This document shows, in pieces, positions 1-7,863 of a stretch of 8,705 bases of DNA. Source of the stretch: CAYMLQ01 sp964390795 (GTDB lineage Bacteria > Verrucomicrobiota > Kiritimatiellia > RFP12 > UBA1067); NCBI GenBank assembly GCA_964390795.1, contig CAYMLQ010000253.1, positions 1-8,705 on the forward strand, given 5' to 3'. The notes under the pieces were generated by a model, which worked only from the letters and a program-made list of their open reading frames with translations, was not told the DNA's origin and did no database searches. The position numbers and the translations under genes are program-made. The stretch's first letter is position 1, and every line of letters begins with the position of its first letter.

Positions 1-1
1 T

Positions 2-610
2 TTCGAGCAGCGCGCGGCTGGCGTTGATGCGCACGCGCAGGACGTACTCGCCCGGCGACGCGCCGAGGAGCTGGCGGAAGCGCCGCTCGAACTGGCTCTG
101 AGACACGCCCGCCTGCGCGGCAAGGCGAGAGAGGTCAAGCTCCTCCCCGTAGTTTTTATGGATGTGGTCGATCACTTTTGAGAAGCGGCCGTACCAGTCG
201 GGCGTGCCGCGCAGTCCCTCTACGATCCGGTGGATACCCGCCACACCGATCACGCGCCGGTTCTTGCCGTAGACCGGCACCTTGCTGTAGACGATCATCT
301 GGTCCGAGTTTTCTGGCGCGGGCGCGATGGCGTTGATGATCGGCTTGCCGGTGCGCATCACCTCTTGGTCGCCCTGCACGTACAGAGCGGCCCGATCCTT
401 GGGAAAGAAGTCGTAGTCTGTTTTTCCGAGCGTCTCCCGTTCGTGGCTCACCTGGCAGTATTCGACGGCGCGGTGGTTGTGCATCACGAAGCGTCCCGCA
501 CGGTCCTTCATGAAAAAGGCCACGTCCGGCACAAGGTCGAGCAGTTGGCGGAAGGGTGCGAGGTCGCCGATCTTCGCCACGAAATCGGATTGAAACCGAG
601 TGACATTCAT
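2..610 (-). CDS. PAS-domain AraC/XylS-family transcriptional regulator (3' end beyond window)
   Basis: Reading the reverse strand from the ATG at 610-608 gives 203 codons still open at the window's left edge. Residues about 20-133 look like a PAS sensor domain: the stretch VPDVAFFMKDRAGRF (28-41), then GKTDYDFFPKD (62-72), a D-x-x-V-M-x-T-G-K-P segment (81-90) and a closing IGVAGIHRIVEG (121-132). Residues about 140-203 match the start of an AraC-type DNA-binding domain: the first helix-turn-helix is LDLSRLAAQAGVSQSQFERR (158-177), followed by the usual F-x-x-L-x-G-x-S-P-x-x-Y-V segment. The second helix-turn-helix lies outside the window. The protein is probably a cytoplasmic ligand-responsive activator. 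It diverges from the oxidoreductase operon, so it is the likely local regulator. No Shine-Dalgarno precedes the ATG. The next in-frame Met is residue 34, inside the PAS domain, so 610 is the best start. Family assignment is strong; ligand and targets are inferred. Confidence 0.9.
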   Translation of the reverse strand, partial: MNVTRFQSDFVAKIGDLAPFRQLLDLVPDVAFFMKDRAGRFVMHNHRAVEYCQVSHERETLGKTDYDFFPKDRAALYVQGDQEVMRTGKPIINAIAPAPENSDQMIVYSKVPVYGKNRRVIGVAGIHRIVEGLRGTPDWYGRFSKVIDHIHKNYGEELDLSRLAAQAGVSQSQFERRFRQLLGASPGEYVLRVRINASRALLE

Positions 611-616
611 GCGGCT

Positions 617-646
617 ATTGTACAAGCATCTGGGCCGATTTTACAA
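617..646 (-). promoter_or_regulatory. Sigma70-like promoter of the PAS-AraC gene, apparently leaderless
   Basis: On the minus strand a -35-like TTGTAA (646-641) is followed after 18 bp by a -10-like TACAAT (622-617; 5 of 6 consensus bases). Only six bases, AGCCGC, separate the -10 box from the ATG at 610. Transcription would therefore begin at or within a base or two of the start codon, leaving no room for a ribosome-binding site. This fits the absence of any purine-rich Shine-Dalgarno there. The promoter is predicted from sequence alone. Confidence 0.5.
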
Positions 647-647
647 G
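617..647. repeat. Two 10-bp direct repeats 21 bp apart: candidate AraC operator
   Basis: ATTGTACAAG (617-626) and ATTTTACAAG (638-647) are identical at 9 of 10 positions, and their starts are exactly 21 bp apart, two turns of B-DNA. AraC-family proteins typically bind direct half-sites at about this spacing. The repeats contain the predicted -10 and -35 hexamers of the regulator gene, so a bound protein would cover its own promoter. The left copy also contains the 8-bp palindrome TTGTACAA (618-625). Operator function is inferred. Confidence 0.45.
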
Positions 648-732
648 ATGGGAAATGGCTGATAAGGTACAGTAATCAGTAATGGTAACAGGGGTTCATG
701 GTTCACCAGCTAGGCACGATAGGGGGGCGGGG

Positions 733-2085
733 ATGGCGAGGACGAGAAGGGCCTTTTTACAGGCGCTGGTTGCGGCGGGAGTCGCGCCGCTGGTTGTGCC
801 TTCTCGCGTGTTGGGCCGCGAGGGCGTGGTCGCTCCGAACAGCCGCGTCAACGTCGCGCTGATCGGGACGGGGCGGCAGGTGTTTCACGCGAACCTGCCG
901 TGGTTCCTGTGGTCGAAAGACGTGCAGGTCGTGGCGGTGTGCGACGTTGACGCCTGGCGCATGGATATGGCCCGTCAGGCGGTGGATGCCAACTACGCGG
1001 TTTCGCTGGGCCAGGGCCAGTACAGAGGCTGCGCGGCGCAGCGCGACTTCCGCGAGGTGCTGGCCCGCCCTGACGTCGACGCGGTCATGATTTCCACACC
1101 CGACCATTGGCACGCCTACATGGCAGTCGCGGCGATGCAGGCGGGCAAGGACGTTGCACTTGAGAAGCCACTCTCGCTCTGCGTGCGGGAGGGCCGGGCC
1201 ATTGCGGAGGCGGTCAAGAGGTACGGCTGCATCCTGCGCACCGACACCGAGGTGCGAGCCTGCAAGCAATTCCATCAGCTTAGCCAAGTGGTGCGCAACG
1301 GGCTGATTGGCGACGTCCGGCGCGTGATTGTCACGGTGCCGAGCGACCCGCCGCCGCTCCGGGAGCTGCCCGCCACGGAGCCGGTGCCGCCTGAACTGGA
1401 CTACGACCTATGGCTTGGGCCGGCCCCTGCGCGGCTCTATACCGAGCAGCGGGTGCACTACCGGCAGGCCGGTCTGGACTACGTGGGCGGCAAGGGGCCG
1501 GGGTGGTTCCACATCGAAGACTACTCGCTTGGCGTGATGCTGAACTGGGGCACGCACGTGCTCGACATCACTCAGTGGCTGCTGGATATGGAGCACGGCG
1601 GGCCGACGGAGATCAAAGGCTCGGCGCGCTTTCCAAGAAGAAGCTTCTGGAATGTCGCCGAGTCGTTCAAGATCAGGTTCCGCTACGCCAGCGGGGTGGA
1701 GGTGTTCTATTCAAACGCCGAAGCCGCCAGTGTCCGGGCGGAGGGTACAAAGGGGTGGATCGAGTTCACCTGGTTCAAGGAGAACGGCTTCAAGGCGAGT
1801 TCGCCTGCGCTGCTGACATGGAAGCCTGGGCCGAACGATTTGGCTTTGCCGTGTGTGGACGAGAAACAGGATTTCATCGACTGTGTCAGGAGCCGGAAGG
1901 AGCCGCTCATCACGGCCGAGAAGGGCCACCGCACGGCGACGATGTGCCAGCTCGGCCACATCTCGGCCAAGCTAGGCGAGCGGCTCGTGTGGGACGCGGC
2001 GGCGGAGCGCGTCGTCGGCAACGACCAGGCCAACGCGCTGCTGACGCGGCCGTACCGCGAGCCATGGGCCGTGCCGGGGTGCTGA
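733..2085 (+). CDS. Tat-exported Gfo/Idh/MocA-family oxidoreductase A
   Basis: The 450-residue protein is a predicted NAD(P)-dependent sugar or glycoside oxidoreductase acting outside the cytoplasm. The ATG at 733 is preferred over the in-frame ATG at 682 because it directly precedes a twin-arginine signal (TRRAFLQALV, residues 4-13) and follows a G-rich stretch (AGGGGGG, 721-727). The Rossmann fold starts at about residue 39 with G45-T-G47. Family landmarks follow: DHWH (124-127), E144-K145-P146 in the nicotinamide-site loop, and N271-W-G-T-H275-V-L-D278, where H275 is the likely catalytic-site histidine. The usual Asp before W-G-x-H is Asn here. The signal region ends in VVPSRVLGR with no clear Ala-x-Ala site, so it may stay membrane-tethered or be cleaved unusually. 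It is the first gene of the rightward operon, 24 nt before the TIM-barrel gene, and is related to oxidoreductase B. Substrate is unknown; a GH109-like NAD-dependent glycosidase is an alternative. Confidence 0.9.
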   Translation: MARTRRAFLQALVAAGVAPLVVPSRVLGREGVVAPNSRVNVALIGTGRQVFHANLPWFLWSKDVQVVAVCDVDAWRMDMARQAVDANYAVSLGQGQYRGCAAQRDFREVLARPDVDAVMISTPDHWHAYMAVAAMQAGKDVALEKPLSLCVREGRAIAEAVKRYGCILRTDTEVRACKQFHQLSQVVRNGLIGDVRRVIVTVPSDPPPLRELPATEPVPPELDYDLWLGPAPARLYTEQRVHYRQAGLDYVGGKGPGWFHIEDYSLGVMLNWGTHVLDITQWLLDMEHGGPTEIKGSARFPRRSFWNVAESFKIRFRYASGVEVFYSNAEAASVRAEGTKGWIEFTWFKENGFKASSPALLTWKPGPNDLALPCVDEKQDFIDCVRSRKEPLITAEKGHRTATMCQLGHISAKLGERLVWDAAAERVVGNDQANALLTRPYREPWAVPGC

Positions 2086-2099
2086 GGGAGCGTTTGCAT

Positions 2100-2104
2100 A
2101 GGAG
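2100..2104 (+). promoter_or_regulatory. Shine-Dalgarno AGGAG deciding the start of the TIM-barrel gene
   Basis: AGGAG lies 5 nt before the ATG at 2110. The alternative in-frame GTG at 2104 overlaps this motif itself, so ATG 2110 is favoured. Confidence 0.65.
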
Positions 2105-2109
2105 TGAAT

Positions 2110-2970
2110 ATGCGTAAAAGAGGTCAGCGTATTTGGCTAGGGGTTGTTCTGGCGTTCGTCCTGTTCGCCAGCGCCGTTCGGGGTGGCGCGTTGCCCAACC
2201 CCTTCTTCGCGATGGATACGGGGTTGCGCGACGACCCGTCGCGGACTCCCTCGCAGCAGGCGCGTTTGCTCAAGGAACTCGGCTATGCGGGCGTCGGCTG
2301 GAGTCCGGCGATGATTCCGGAGATGCAGGCCGCCTGCGACGCCGAAGGCCTGAAGATGTTCAACGTCTATATCGGTGTCGAGATCGGGCCCACGAACCGC
2401 GTTGCGCCCGAACACATCCTGCGCGTGATCGAACAACTCAAAGGCCGGGACACGGCGCTCTGGCTTTACGTGCAGAGCAAGGCCTACGCGGCGCCCTCCG
2501 ACGAGGCGGGCGACGCGGACGCGGTCGTGTTGTTGCGTGACATCGCTGACCGGGCGCGGCAAGCCGGGCTGAAGGTGTCGCTCTATCCGCACACGCGCTT
2601 CTGGATGGAACGCGTGCAGGACGCTGTGCGGCTGGCTCGGAAGGTTGACCGGCCCAATCTGGGTGTCACGTTTAACCTGTGCCACTGCATCAAGGTCGGG
2701 GACGCGGCACGTGTCGGGGATTTGCTGGAGCAGGCGAAGCCCTATCTCACTTTCGTGACGGTCAACGGCGCGGATTACGAGGGCGACTGGGGCAGGCTGA
2801 TCCAGCCACTCGGTCAGGGCGCGTTCGACGTCGGTGCGGTCTTGATGAAACTGAAGGCGTTAGGGTATACTGATGCCGTGGGCTTGCAGCATTACGGGAT
2901 CAAAGGGGACGCGCGCGAGAAGCTGAAGCAGTCGATGCAAACTTGGCGTGCGTTGCAGCCGAACCAGTGA
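2110..2970 (+). CDS. Exported sugar isomerase/epimerase-like TIM-barrel protein
   Basis: The protein has 286 residues. The N-terminus is a classical Sec-type signal: basic MRKRGQR, a hydrophobic core (8-20) and a probable cleavage near residues 22-26. The mature part resembles the xylose-isomerase-like / AP-endonuclease-2 TIM-barrel superfamily, usually annotated as sugar phosphate isomerase/epimerase. Visible landmarks are a first strand FFAMDTGL (32-39), SLYPHTRFW with H161, a VTFNLCH segment with H192 that probably supplies a metal ligand, a VTVNGAD strand (216-222) and a final VGLQHYGIKGD (257-267). A secreted member is unlikely to use sugar phosphates. An action on free keto-sugars or keto-glycosides is more plausible, because relatives partner with Gfo/Idh/MocA enzymes in glycoside cleavage by C3 oxidation. 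The gene lies 24 nt after oxidoreductase A and 9 nt before B. Fold assignment is firm; the reaction is inferred. Confidence 0.85.
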   Translation: MRKRGQRIWLGVVLAFVLFASAVRGGALPNPFFAMDTGLRDDPSRTPSQQARLLKELGYAGVGWSPAMIPEMQAACDAEGLKMFNVYIGVEIGPTNRVAPEHILRVIEQLKGRDTALWLYVQSKAYAAPSDEAGDADAVVLLRDIADRARQAGLKVSLYPHTRFWMERVQDAVRLARKVDRPNLGVTFNLCHCIKVGDAARVGDLLEQAKPYLTFVTVNGADYEGDWGRLIQPLGQGAFDVGAVLMKLKALGYTDAVGLQHYGIKGDAREKLKQSMQTWRALQPNQ

Positions 2971-2979
2971 GGAGCGGGT

Positions 2980-4269
2980 ATGGAGCAGTCGAGACGGGGA
3001 TTCCTGCGTGCGGTGTTGGCGGCTTCGGCCGCGCCGCTGATCGTGCCGCCGAGCGTCTTGGGCAGGGGGTGGACGGCGCCCTCGGAGCGTGTGACCATCG
3101 GTTGTATCGGCACGGGCGGCCATTTCATGGGCCGTAACTTGCCGTGTATGAAACTGGTTCCTGACCTTCAGCTGGTGTCCGTCTGCGATGTGGACGCCGA
3201 GCGCATGGAGGTTGCGCGGAAGGCGGTGGCCCAAACGTACGGCGAGGGCGTCACCGCGCACGGGGATTTTCGCGAGATCTTGGCAAAGAAGGACGTGGAC
3301 GCGGTGATGGTGTCCACCGCCGACCACTGGCATGTGATGGTCTCGATTCTGGCGGCTCGCGCAGGCAAGGATGTGATGTGCGAAAAACCGCTCACCTACA
3401 ACGTGGCGGACGGGCGTCAGCTGGTTGAGACCATCCGGCAGACGGGCCGCGTGTTTCAGACGGCGTCCGAAAACCGAACCATTCCCGAGTACAAGCAGAT
3501 GTGCGAAATCGCGCGCAGCGGCCGCCTTGGGAAAATCCGGCGCGTGAGCGTCGGTCTGCCCGGCGGCTACTGGCCGGGCACGCAGGCGTTCAACCCGGTG
3601 GCCTACTGCGAGCCGCCTAAGTCTCTGAACTACGATATGTGGCTGGGGCCCGCACCCTTTAAACCGTACGCGCCGGGGCGCACGCACTTCGTTTTCCGCT
3701 GGATCTCGGACTACAGCGGCGGCATGCTCTGCGACTGGGGCGCGCATCTGCTCGACCTCGCGCAGTGGGCCCTGAACCGCGAGCACACGGGGCCGGTCTC
3801 GGTCGAGGGATACGGCTGGAAGCCGGTGCATGAGCTGTATGACACGCTGACCGACTTCCACCTCCGCTACGCGTACGAGGACGGCGTGGAGCTGTTCGTG
3901 GACGCCTCCGAGCCGATGCTGCGGATCGAGGGCGACGGGGGTTGGGTTCATTCGCAGAAGTGGCGCGGTCCGGTGCAGGCCTCCAGCCGCAAGCTGCTGG
4001 AGCCGGTCGGGCCCGGCGAGGTGCAGCTCAAGAGCGAGCGGGTCGACGGCGAACACGTGAGTTTTGTCAAGGCGGTCAAATCGCGCGCGTCGGCCTATGC
4101 GCCCGCCGAGGTCGGACACCGCAGCATTACGCTGGCGCATATCGGCAACATCGCGGTCGCGTGCGGCAGGCCGCTGCGCTGGAATCCGCAGGCCGAGCGC
4201 TTCGTGGACGCGCCTGACGCGGACAAGATGCTGGCGCGCGAAAAGCGCGAGAAGTGGAATCTGGTATGA
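2980..4269 (+). CDS. Tat-exported Gfo/Idh/MocA-family oxidoreductase B
   Basis: The 429-residue protein has a clear twin-arginine signal (QSRRGFLRAVLA, 3-14) ending in APLIVPPSVLGRG. A Rossmann fold follows with the glycine motif G44-T-G-G47 and a strand ending VCDVDAERM. DHWH (115-118), E135-K-P137 and D252-W-G-A-H256-L-L-D259 are all present, so the usual active-site set looks complete. It is a predicted NAD(P)-dependent dehydrogenase of a sugar or glycoside hydroxyl. As in Zymomonas glucose-fructose oxidoreductase, Tat export would allow translocation with cofactor already bound. The start is supported by AGGAG at 2970-2974, five bases before ATG 2980. Its stop overlaps the next gene by 4 nt (ATGA), suggesting translational coupling. 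It resembles oxidoreductase A throughout but lacks an insertion of about 8 residues found in A before DYS. Substrate is not determinable. Confidence 0.92.
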   Translation: MEQSRRGFLRAVLAASAAPLIVPPSVLGRGWTAPSERVTIGCIGTGGHFMGRNLPCMKLVPDLQLVSVCDVDAERMEVARKAVAQTYGEGVTAHGDFREILAKKDVDAVMVSTADHWHVMVSILAARAGKDVMCEKPLTYNVADGRQLVETIRQTGRVFQTASENRTIPEYKQMCEIARSGRLGKIRRVSVGLPGGYWPGTQAFNPVAYCEPPKSLNYDMWLGPAPFKPYAPGRTHFVFRWISDYSGGMLCDWGAHLLDLAQWALNREHTGPVSVEGYGWKPVHELYDTLTDFHLRYAYEDGVELFVDASEPMLRIEGDGGWVHSQKWRGPVQASSRKLLEPVGPGEVQLKSERVDGEHVSFVKAVKSRASAYAPAEVGHRSITLAHIGNIAVACGRPLRWNPQAERFVDAPDADKMLAREKREKWNLV

Positions 4270-5660
4270 GGCGTTTTTTGGGGTCAAACACAAGCTGTGG
4301 TTTTGCGCGTGCCGACTCGGGTCGGGACTGGTCCCCGAGCCGTCCGCGGACACCTACGGGGAGGCGTCCCTGCCGTTGGGAGCGCGTGTGGGTGTGCGTT
4401 GGCGTCGTGCTCGGATCGACTGCCATCCACGCACAGGACTTGGAGTCCGCCTGTGCGAGAGTGAAAGGCGCGAAACCGGACGCGGTCATTGCCGCGCTGG
4501 AGAGCGGCGACGTCTTCACCCGCGAGGCGGCGCTGGCGCAGATCGCTCGGGAGAACCGCTCGCCCGAACTGACGCGGGCCGCCGCAGACGCGGTGGCGAC
4601 GGTGCGGCAGCCGGGGGTCAAGGCGCAGTTGATCGCGGTGCTGGCTGAGCGCGGCGACGCGTCGGTTGCGCCGGCGGTGCGCTTGGCGCTGACGGACACT
4701 GACCCTGAGGTGCGTGCTGCTGCGGCCGAGGCGTGCGGACTGCTCAAGGATAACAAGGCCGCAGAGGCGCTCTTTGGGATGCTGGAGGGCGGGCAGGGTG
4801 AGGCGGCTCGCGAGGCGCTGCGCCGCATTCCGGGCAAGGCGGTCGATGTCCGCCTGGTTGACCTGCTTCAGAAAAATGGAGGCCCCCATCGCGTACTTGC
4901 TGTCGAGCTGCTGGCCGCGCGGCGGTACAAGGGTCTCTTCCCGCTGATGCTCGATAAGCGCCTGTTCCTTTCAGGCGACGCGGCGCTGGCTAAGGCGGCT
5001 GCAGGGACGGTCCGGACGTACGCGCCAGCCGACAGTTTCGGACTGATCCTCGCGTTTGCTTTGTCGCTTCCCGCTCCGTCGGCGGAGCTGTTGGCGGGCA
5101 CGCTGTCGGCGACGCTCGCAGAGGCTGCGGACATACCGGCATGCGAGAGGCGCATCGAGAAGGCGCTGGGGCAGGACGGTGCGGAGCACGTGCCGCTGCT
5201 GGTCGGACTGCTGGCCGCCAGTCAGGGGGCCGACGCGCTCAGAGTGCTGTCGAAGCGGCTGGATTCGGACAACCTTGAGGTGCGCAAAGAAGCGCTCCGC
5301 TATCTCGGCAAGTGGAGCAGTGAAGCCGCGTTGCCGCCTCTGGTGCTGGCCGCGAAACGAGAGCGCGACCCCGGCGCTCAGACGCTGGCGTGGCGCGCGG
5401 TCATCGACGTCGCGAATCGCCCGGACAAGATCACGGATTTCTATCAGCCGGTCTCCGCGATACAGCAGGCGGTCTGGTATGCGCCGCGGCGGGCGGAAAA
5501 GGTCGCGGCGTTACAGGCGCTGCCGCTCTACCATCCGAAGTCGTGGGAGGTCGAGTGGCTGCTGATCAAGATCGAAACGGAATTGCCGGAGATGGCGGAG
5601 GAGGCCAGCCGTGTCAAGGATGCGCTGGTGCCGCCGTTTTCAGGGCTGCTGGGAAGGTGA
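4266..5660 (+). CDS. HEAT-repeat protein, probably exported
   Basis: From the ATG at 4266 the protein has 464 residues. The ATGA overlap with the preceding stop indicates translational coupling; no convincing Shine-Dalgarno is seen. A hydrophobic segment VWVCVGVVLGSTAIHA (41-56) resembles a signal peptide with cleavage before Q57. It is preceded by about 40 arginine- and proline-rich residues, unusually long for a signal n-region. The rest is Ala/Leu/Arg/Glu-rich helical repeats of HEAT/Armadillo type, for example DTDPEVRAAAAEACGLL (144-160) and DNLEVRKEALRYLGKW (335-350). The C-terminal segment from about 385 has a different, Trp/Tyr-richer composition. HEAT repeats serve as protein-protein scaffolds, and no catalytic motif is visible. 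A role in organising the exported enzymes is conceivable but unproven. In-frame GTG codons at 4386 and 4392 are possible later starts but would leave an uncharged signal n-region. Confidence 0.8.
   Translation: MRRFLGSNTSCGFARADSGRDWSPSRPRTPTGRRPCRWERVWVCVGVVLGSTAIHAQDLESACARVKGAKPDAVIAALESGDVFTREAALAQIARENRSPELTRAAADAVATVRQPGVKAQLIAVLAERGDASVAPAVRLALTDTDPEVRAAAAEACGLLKDNKAAEALFGMLEGGQGEAAREALRRIPGKAVDVRLVDLLQKNGGPHRVLAVELLAARRYKGLFPLMLDKRLFLSGDAALAKAAAGTVRTYAPADSFGLILAFALSLPAPSAELLAGTLSATLAEAADIPACERRIEKALGQDGAEHVPLLVGLLAASQGADALRVLSKRLDSDNLEVRKEALRYLGKWSSEAALPPLVLAAKRERDPGAQTLAWRAVIDVANRPDKITDFYQPVSAIQQAVWYAPRRAEKVAALQALPLYHPKSWEVEWLLIKIETELPEMAEEASRVKDALVPPFSGLLGR
4313..4350. repeat. Inverted-repeat sequence inside the 5' end of the HEAT-repeat gene
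   Basis: CGACTCGGG (4313-4321) pairs with CCCGAGCCG (4334-4342) at 8 of 9 positions across a 12-nt loop. It is followed directly by the 8-bp palindrome TCCGCGGA (4343-4350). The segment encodes an atypical Arg/Pro-rich stretch before the signal peptide. It may be a dispersed repeat that became part of the reading frame; no second copy is present in this window, so that is only a suggestion. Confidence 0.3.
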
Positions 5661-5666
5661 ATGATT

Positions 5667-5749
5667 TGTGGCATGGGCGTCCCACCCATGATTCCACGGG
5701 CGGGACGCCCGTGCCACAGCGGGAACATGGGCGGGACGCCCGTGCCACA
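5667..5749. repeat. Cluster of three 24-bp G/C palindromic repeat units
   Basis: Three related units occupy most of the 106-bp gap after the HEAT-repeat gene. Unit 1 (5667-5690) is inverted relative to unit 2 (5695-5718) and unit 3 (5726-5749). Unit 2 has a perfect 8-bp stem, CACGGGCG-GGA-CGCCCGTG, followed by CCACA. Unit 3 differs from it by one base, and unit 1 matches the reverse complement of unit 3 at 22 of 24 positions. Each unit can form a small hairpin, and unit 1 can pair with unit 2 or 3 in a long stem. There is no T-run afterwards, so this is not a typical Rho-independent terminator. Translated, the sequence gives spurious peptides of the GRDARAT / GGTPVPQ kind, which I recall from Verrucomicrobiota and Kiritimatiellota genomes. 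A REP/BIME-like intergenic element is the best description. Confidence 0.85.
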
Positions 5750-5766
5750 GAGAAAGGGTGAGACAC

Positions 5767-6990
<1,224 letters not shown>

Positions 6991-7027
6991 CATGGCCGCA
7001 GTTCGCAAACCAAGGGATCAGTATCAC

Positions 7028-7831
7028 ATGCAACGCGTCACATTGGCCGTCTGCCTTGTTCTGGGGAGTTGCGCGGCAGCCTGCGGCGGCAAACTGGAGG
7101 GGTATACGGATGCGCCCGTTCTGCCCGGACAGGGCTGGCGGGTGCATGACAAGTTCCGGCCTGCGCCGTCGGTGGTTGTTCCCGCCCCGTATGTCCAATC
7201 CGCGCCGCCTTCCGATGCCGTCGTGCTTTTCGACGGCAAGTCGGTTGCGGCATGGGAGGGCGCGGAGGGCTGGCAAGTCCGCGACGGGGCGCTGATCGCT
7301 GAGAAAGGGGACATCCGCACGCGGCTGTGCTTCGGCGACATGCAGCTGCACGTCGAGTGGATGGTGCCCCTGCCGACGGCGGGCGGACATGTCTCCGAGC
7401 GCGGTAACAGCGGCGTTTACCTGCTTGACCAGTACGAAATCCAGATTTTCGACAACTACGGCGAGGACACGATCTATGCGGACGGCATGGCGGGCGCAGT
7501 ATACGGACAGACCCCGCCGCTGGTCAATGCGTCGCTGCCCCCAGAGGCGTGGCAGACGTTCGACATCGTGCTGACCGCACCGATTTTTACCGGAACTAAC
7601 CGTATGTCCGGGCATGTGACCGTGCTGCATAACGGGGTGGTTGTGCAGAACAACACGGAGTTGCTTGGGGCGACCCAGCATCGGGCCTTGCCGGTGGTGA
7701 CGCCGCATCCCGTGCCCGCGCCGATCCGTTTGCAGGCGCATGGCAGTCCTGTGCGGTTTCGCAACATCTGGGTGAGACCATTGGCGTCGACGGAGAAGGC
7801 GCTGCCCGCCAAAACCGAATCCCAAAACTGA
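7028..7831 (+). CDS. DUF1080 / 3-keto-disaccharide hydrolase-like lipoprotein
   Basis: The 267-residue protein matches DUF1080 (the 3-keto-disaccharide hydrolase domain family, with a concanavalin-like jelly-roll fold). Landmarks are VVLFDGKSVAAWEG (65-78), GNSGVYLLDQYEIQIFDNYG (126-145), YADGMAGAVYGQTPPLVNAS (150-169), EAWQTFDIV (173-181), VTVLHNGVVVQN (197-208) and PVRFRNIWVRPL (241-252). The N-terminus has a short hydrophobic signal and a lipobox L12-G-S-C15, suggesting a lipid-anchored protein. Characterised relatives hydrolyse 3-keto-glycosides made by Gfo/Idh/MocA dehydrogenases, which fits its position 37 nt after oxidoreductase C. The start at ATG 7028 is preferred because the signal begins there and AAGGGA (7012-7017) lies 10 nt upstream. 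ATG 6992, one base after the preceding stop, would add 12 residues and cannot be excluded. Domain assignment is firm; the substrate is unknown. Confidence 0.9.
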   Translation: MQRVTLAVCLVLGSCAAACGGKLEGYTDAPVLPGQGWRVHDKFRPAPSVVVPAPYVQSAPPSDAVVLFDGKSVAAWEGAEGWQVRDGALIAEKGDIRTRLCFGDMQLHVEWMVPLPTAGGHVSERGNSGVYLLDQYEIQIFDNYGEDTIYADGMAGAVYGQTPPLVNASLPPEAWQTFDIVLTAPIFTGTNRMSGHVTVLHNGVVVQNNTELLGATQHRALPVVTPHPVPAPIRLQAHGSPVRFRNIWVRPLASTEKALPAKTESQN

Positions 7832-7863
7832 ACGTATAAGTGAAAGCCAGCGGTGTGTTTTCA

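Larger units (their letters stand above)
611..732. other. Divergent intergenic region between regulator and operon
   Basis: This 122-bp stretch separates the leftward regulator from the rightward operon and is visibly less GC-rich than its surroundings. Besides the regulator promoter and the 21-bp-spaced repeats, it contains a tandem heptamer CAGTAAT CAGTAAT (670-683). A weak rightward promoter is conceivable: TTTACA at 640-645 and TAAGGT at 663-668, 17 bp apart, but the -10 is poor, as expected for an activator-dependent promoter. An in-frame ATG at 682 exists but is unlikely to be the operon's first start codon. Confidence 0.45.

Noticed and set aside
230..682. Plus-strand open frame of 150 codons at the left end
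   Set aside because: It overlaps the PAS-AraC gene on the other strand, which has convincing domain structure; this frame has no motif or ribosome-binding site.
682..732. Upstream start (ATG 682) for oxidoreductase A
   Set aside because: It would put 17 unrelated residues before a normal Tat signal; ATG 733 directly precedes the signal and has a purine-rich upstream stretch.
4233..4285. Intrinsic terminator formed by a GCGC hairpin and TTTTTT near the B/HEAT junction
   Set aside because: The short hairpin (CGCGC-GAAAA-GCGCG) lies more than 20 nt from the T-run and inside coding sequence, and the genes overlap, so termination there is implausible.
2860..4353. Long minus-strand open frame (497 codons) opposite oxidoreductase B
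   Set aside because: It is antisense to a gene with clear family motifs. Its Arg/His-rich translation has no recognisable domain, typical of the frame opposite a GC-rich gene.
5667..5749. Short CRISPR-like array
   Set aside because: Units alternate in orientation, spacers are only 4 and 7 nt, and no cas gene is present.
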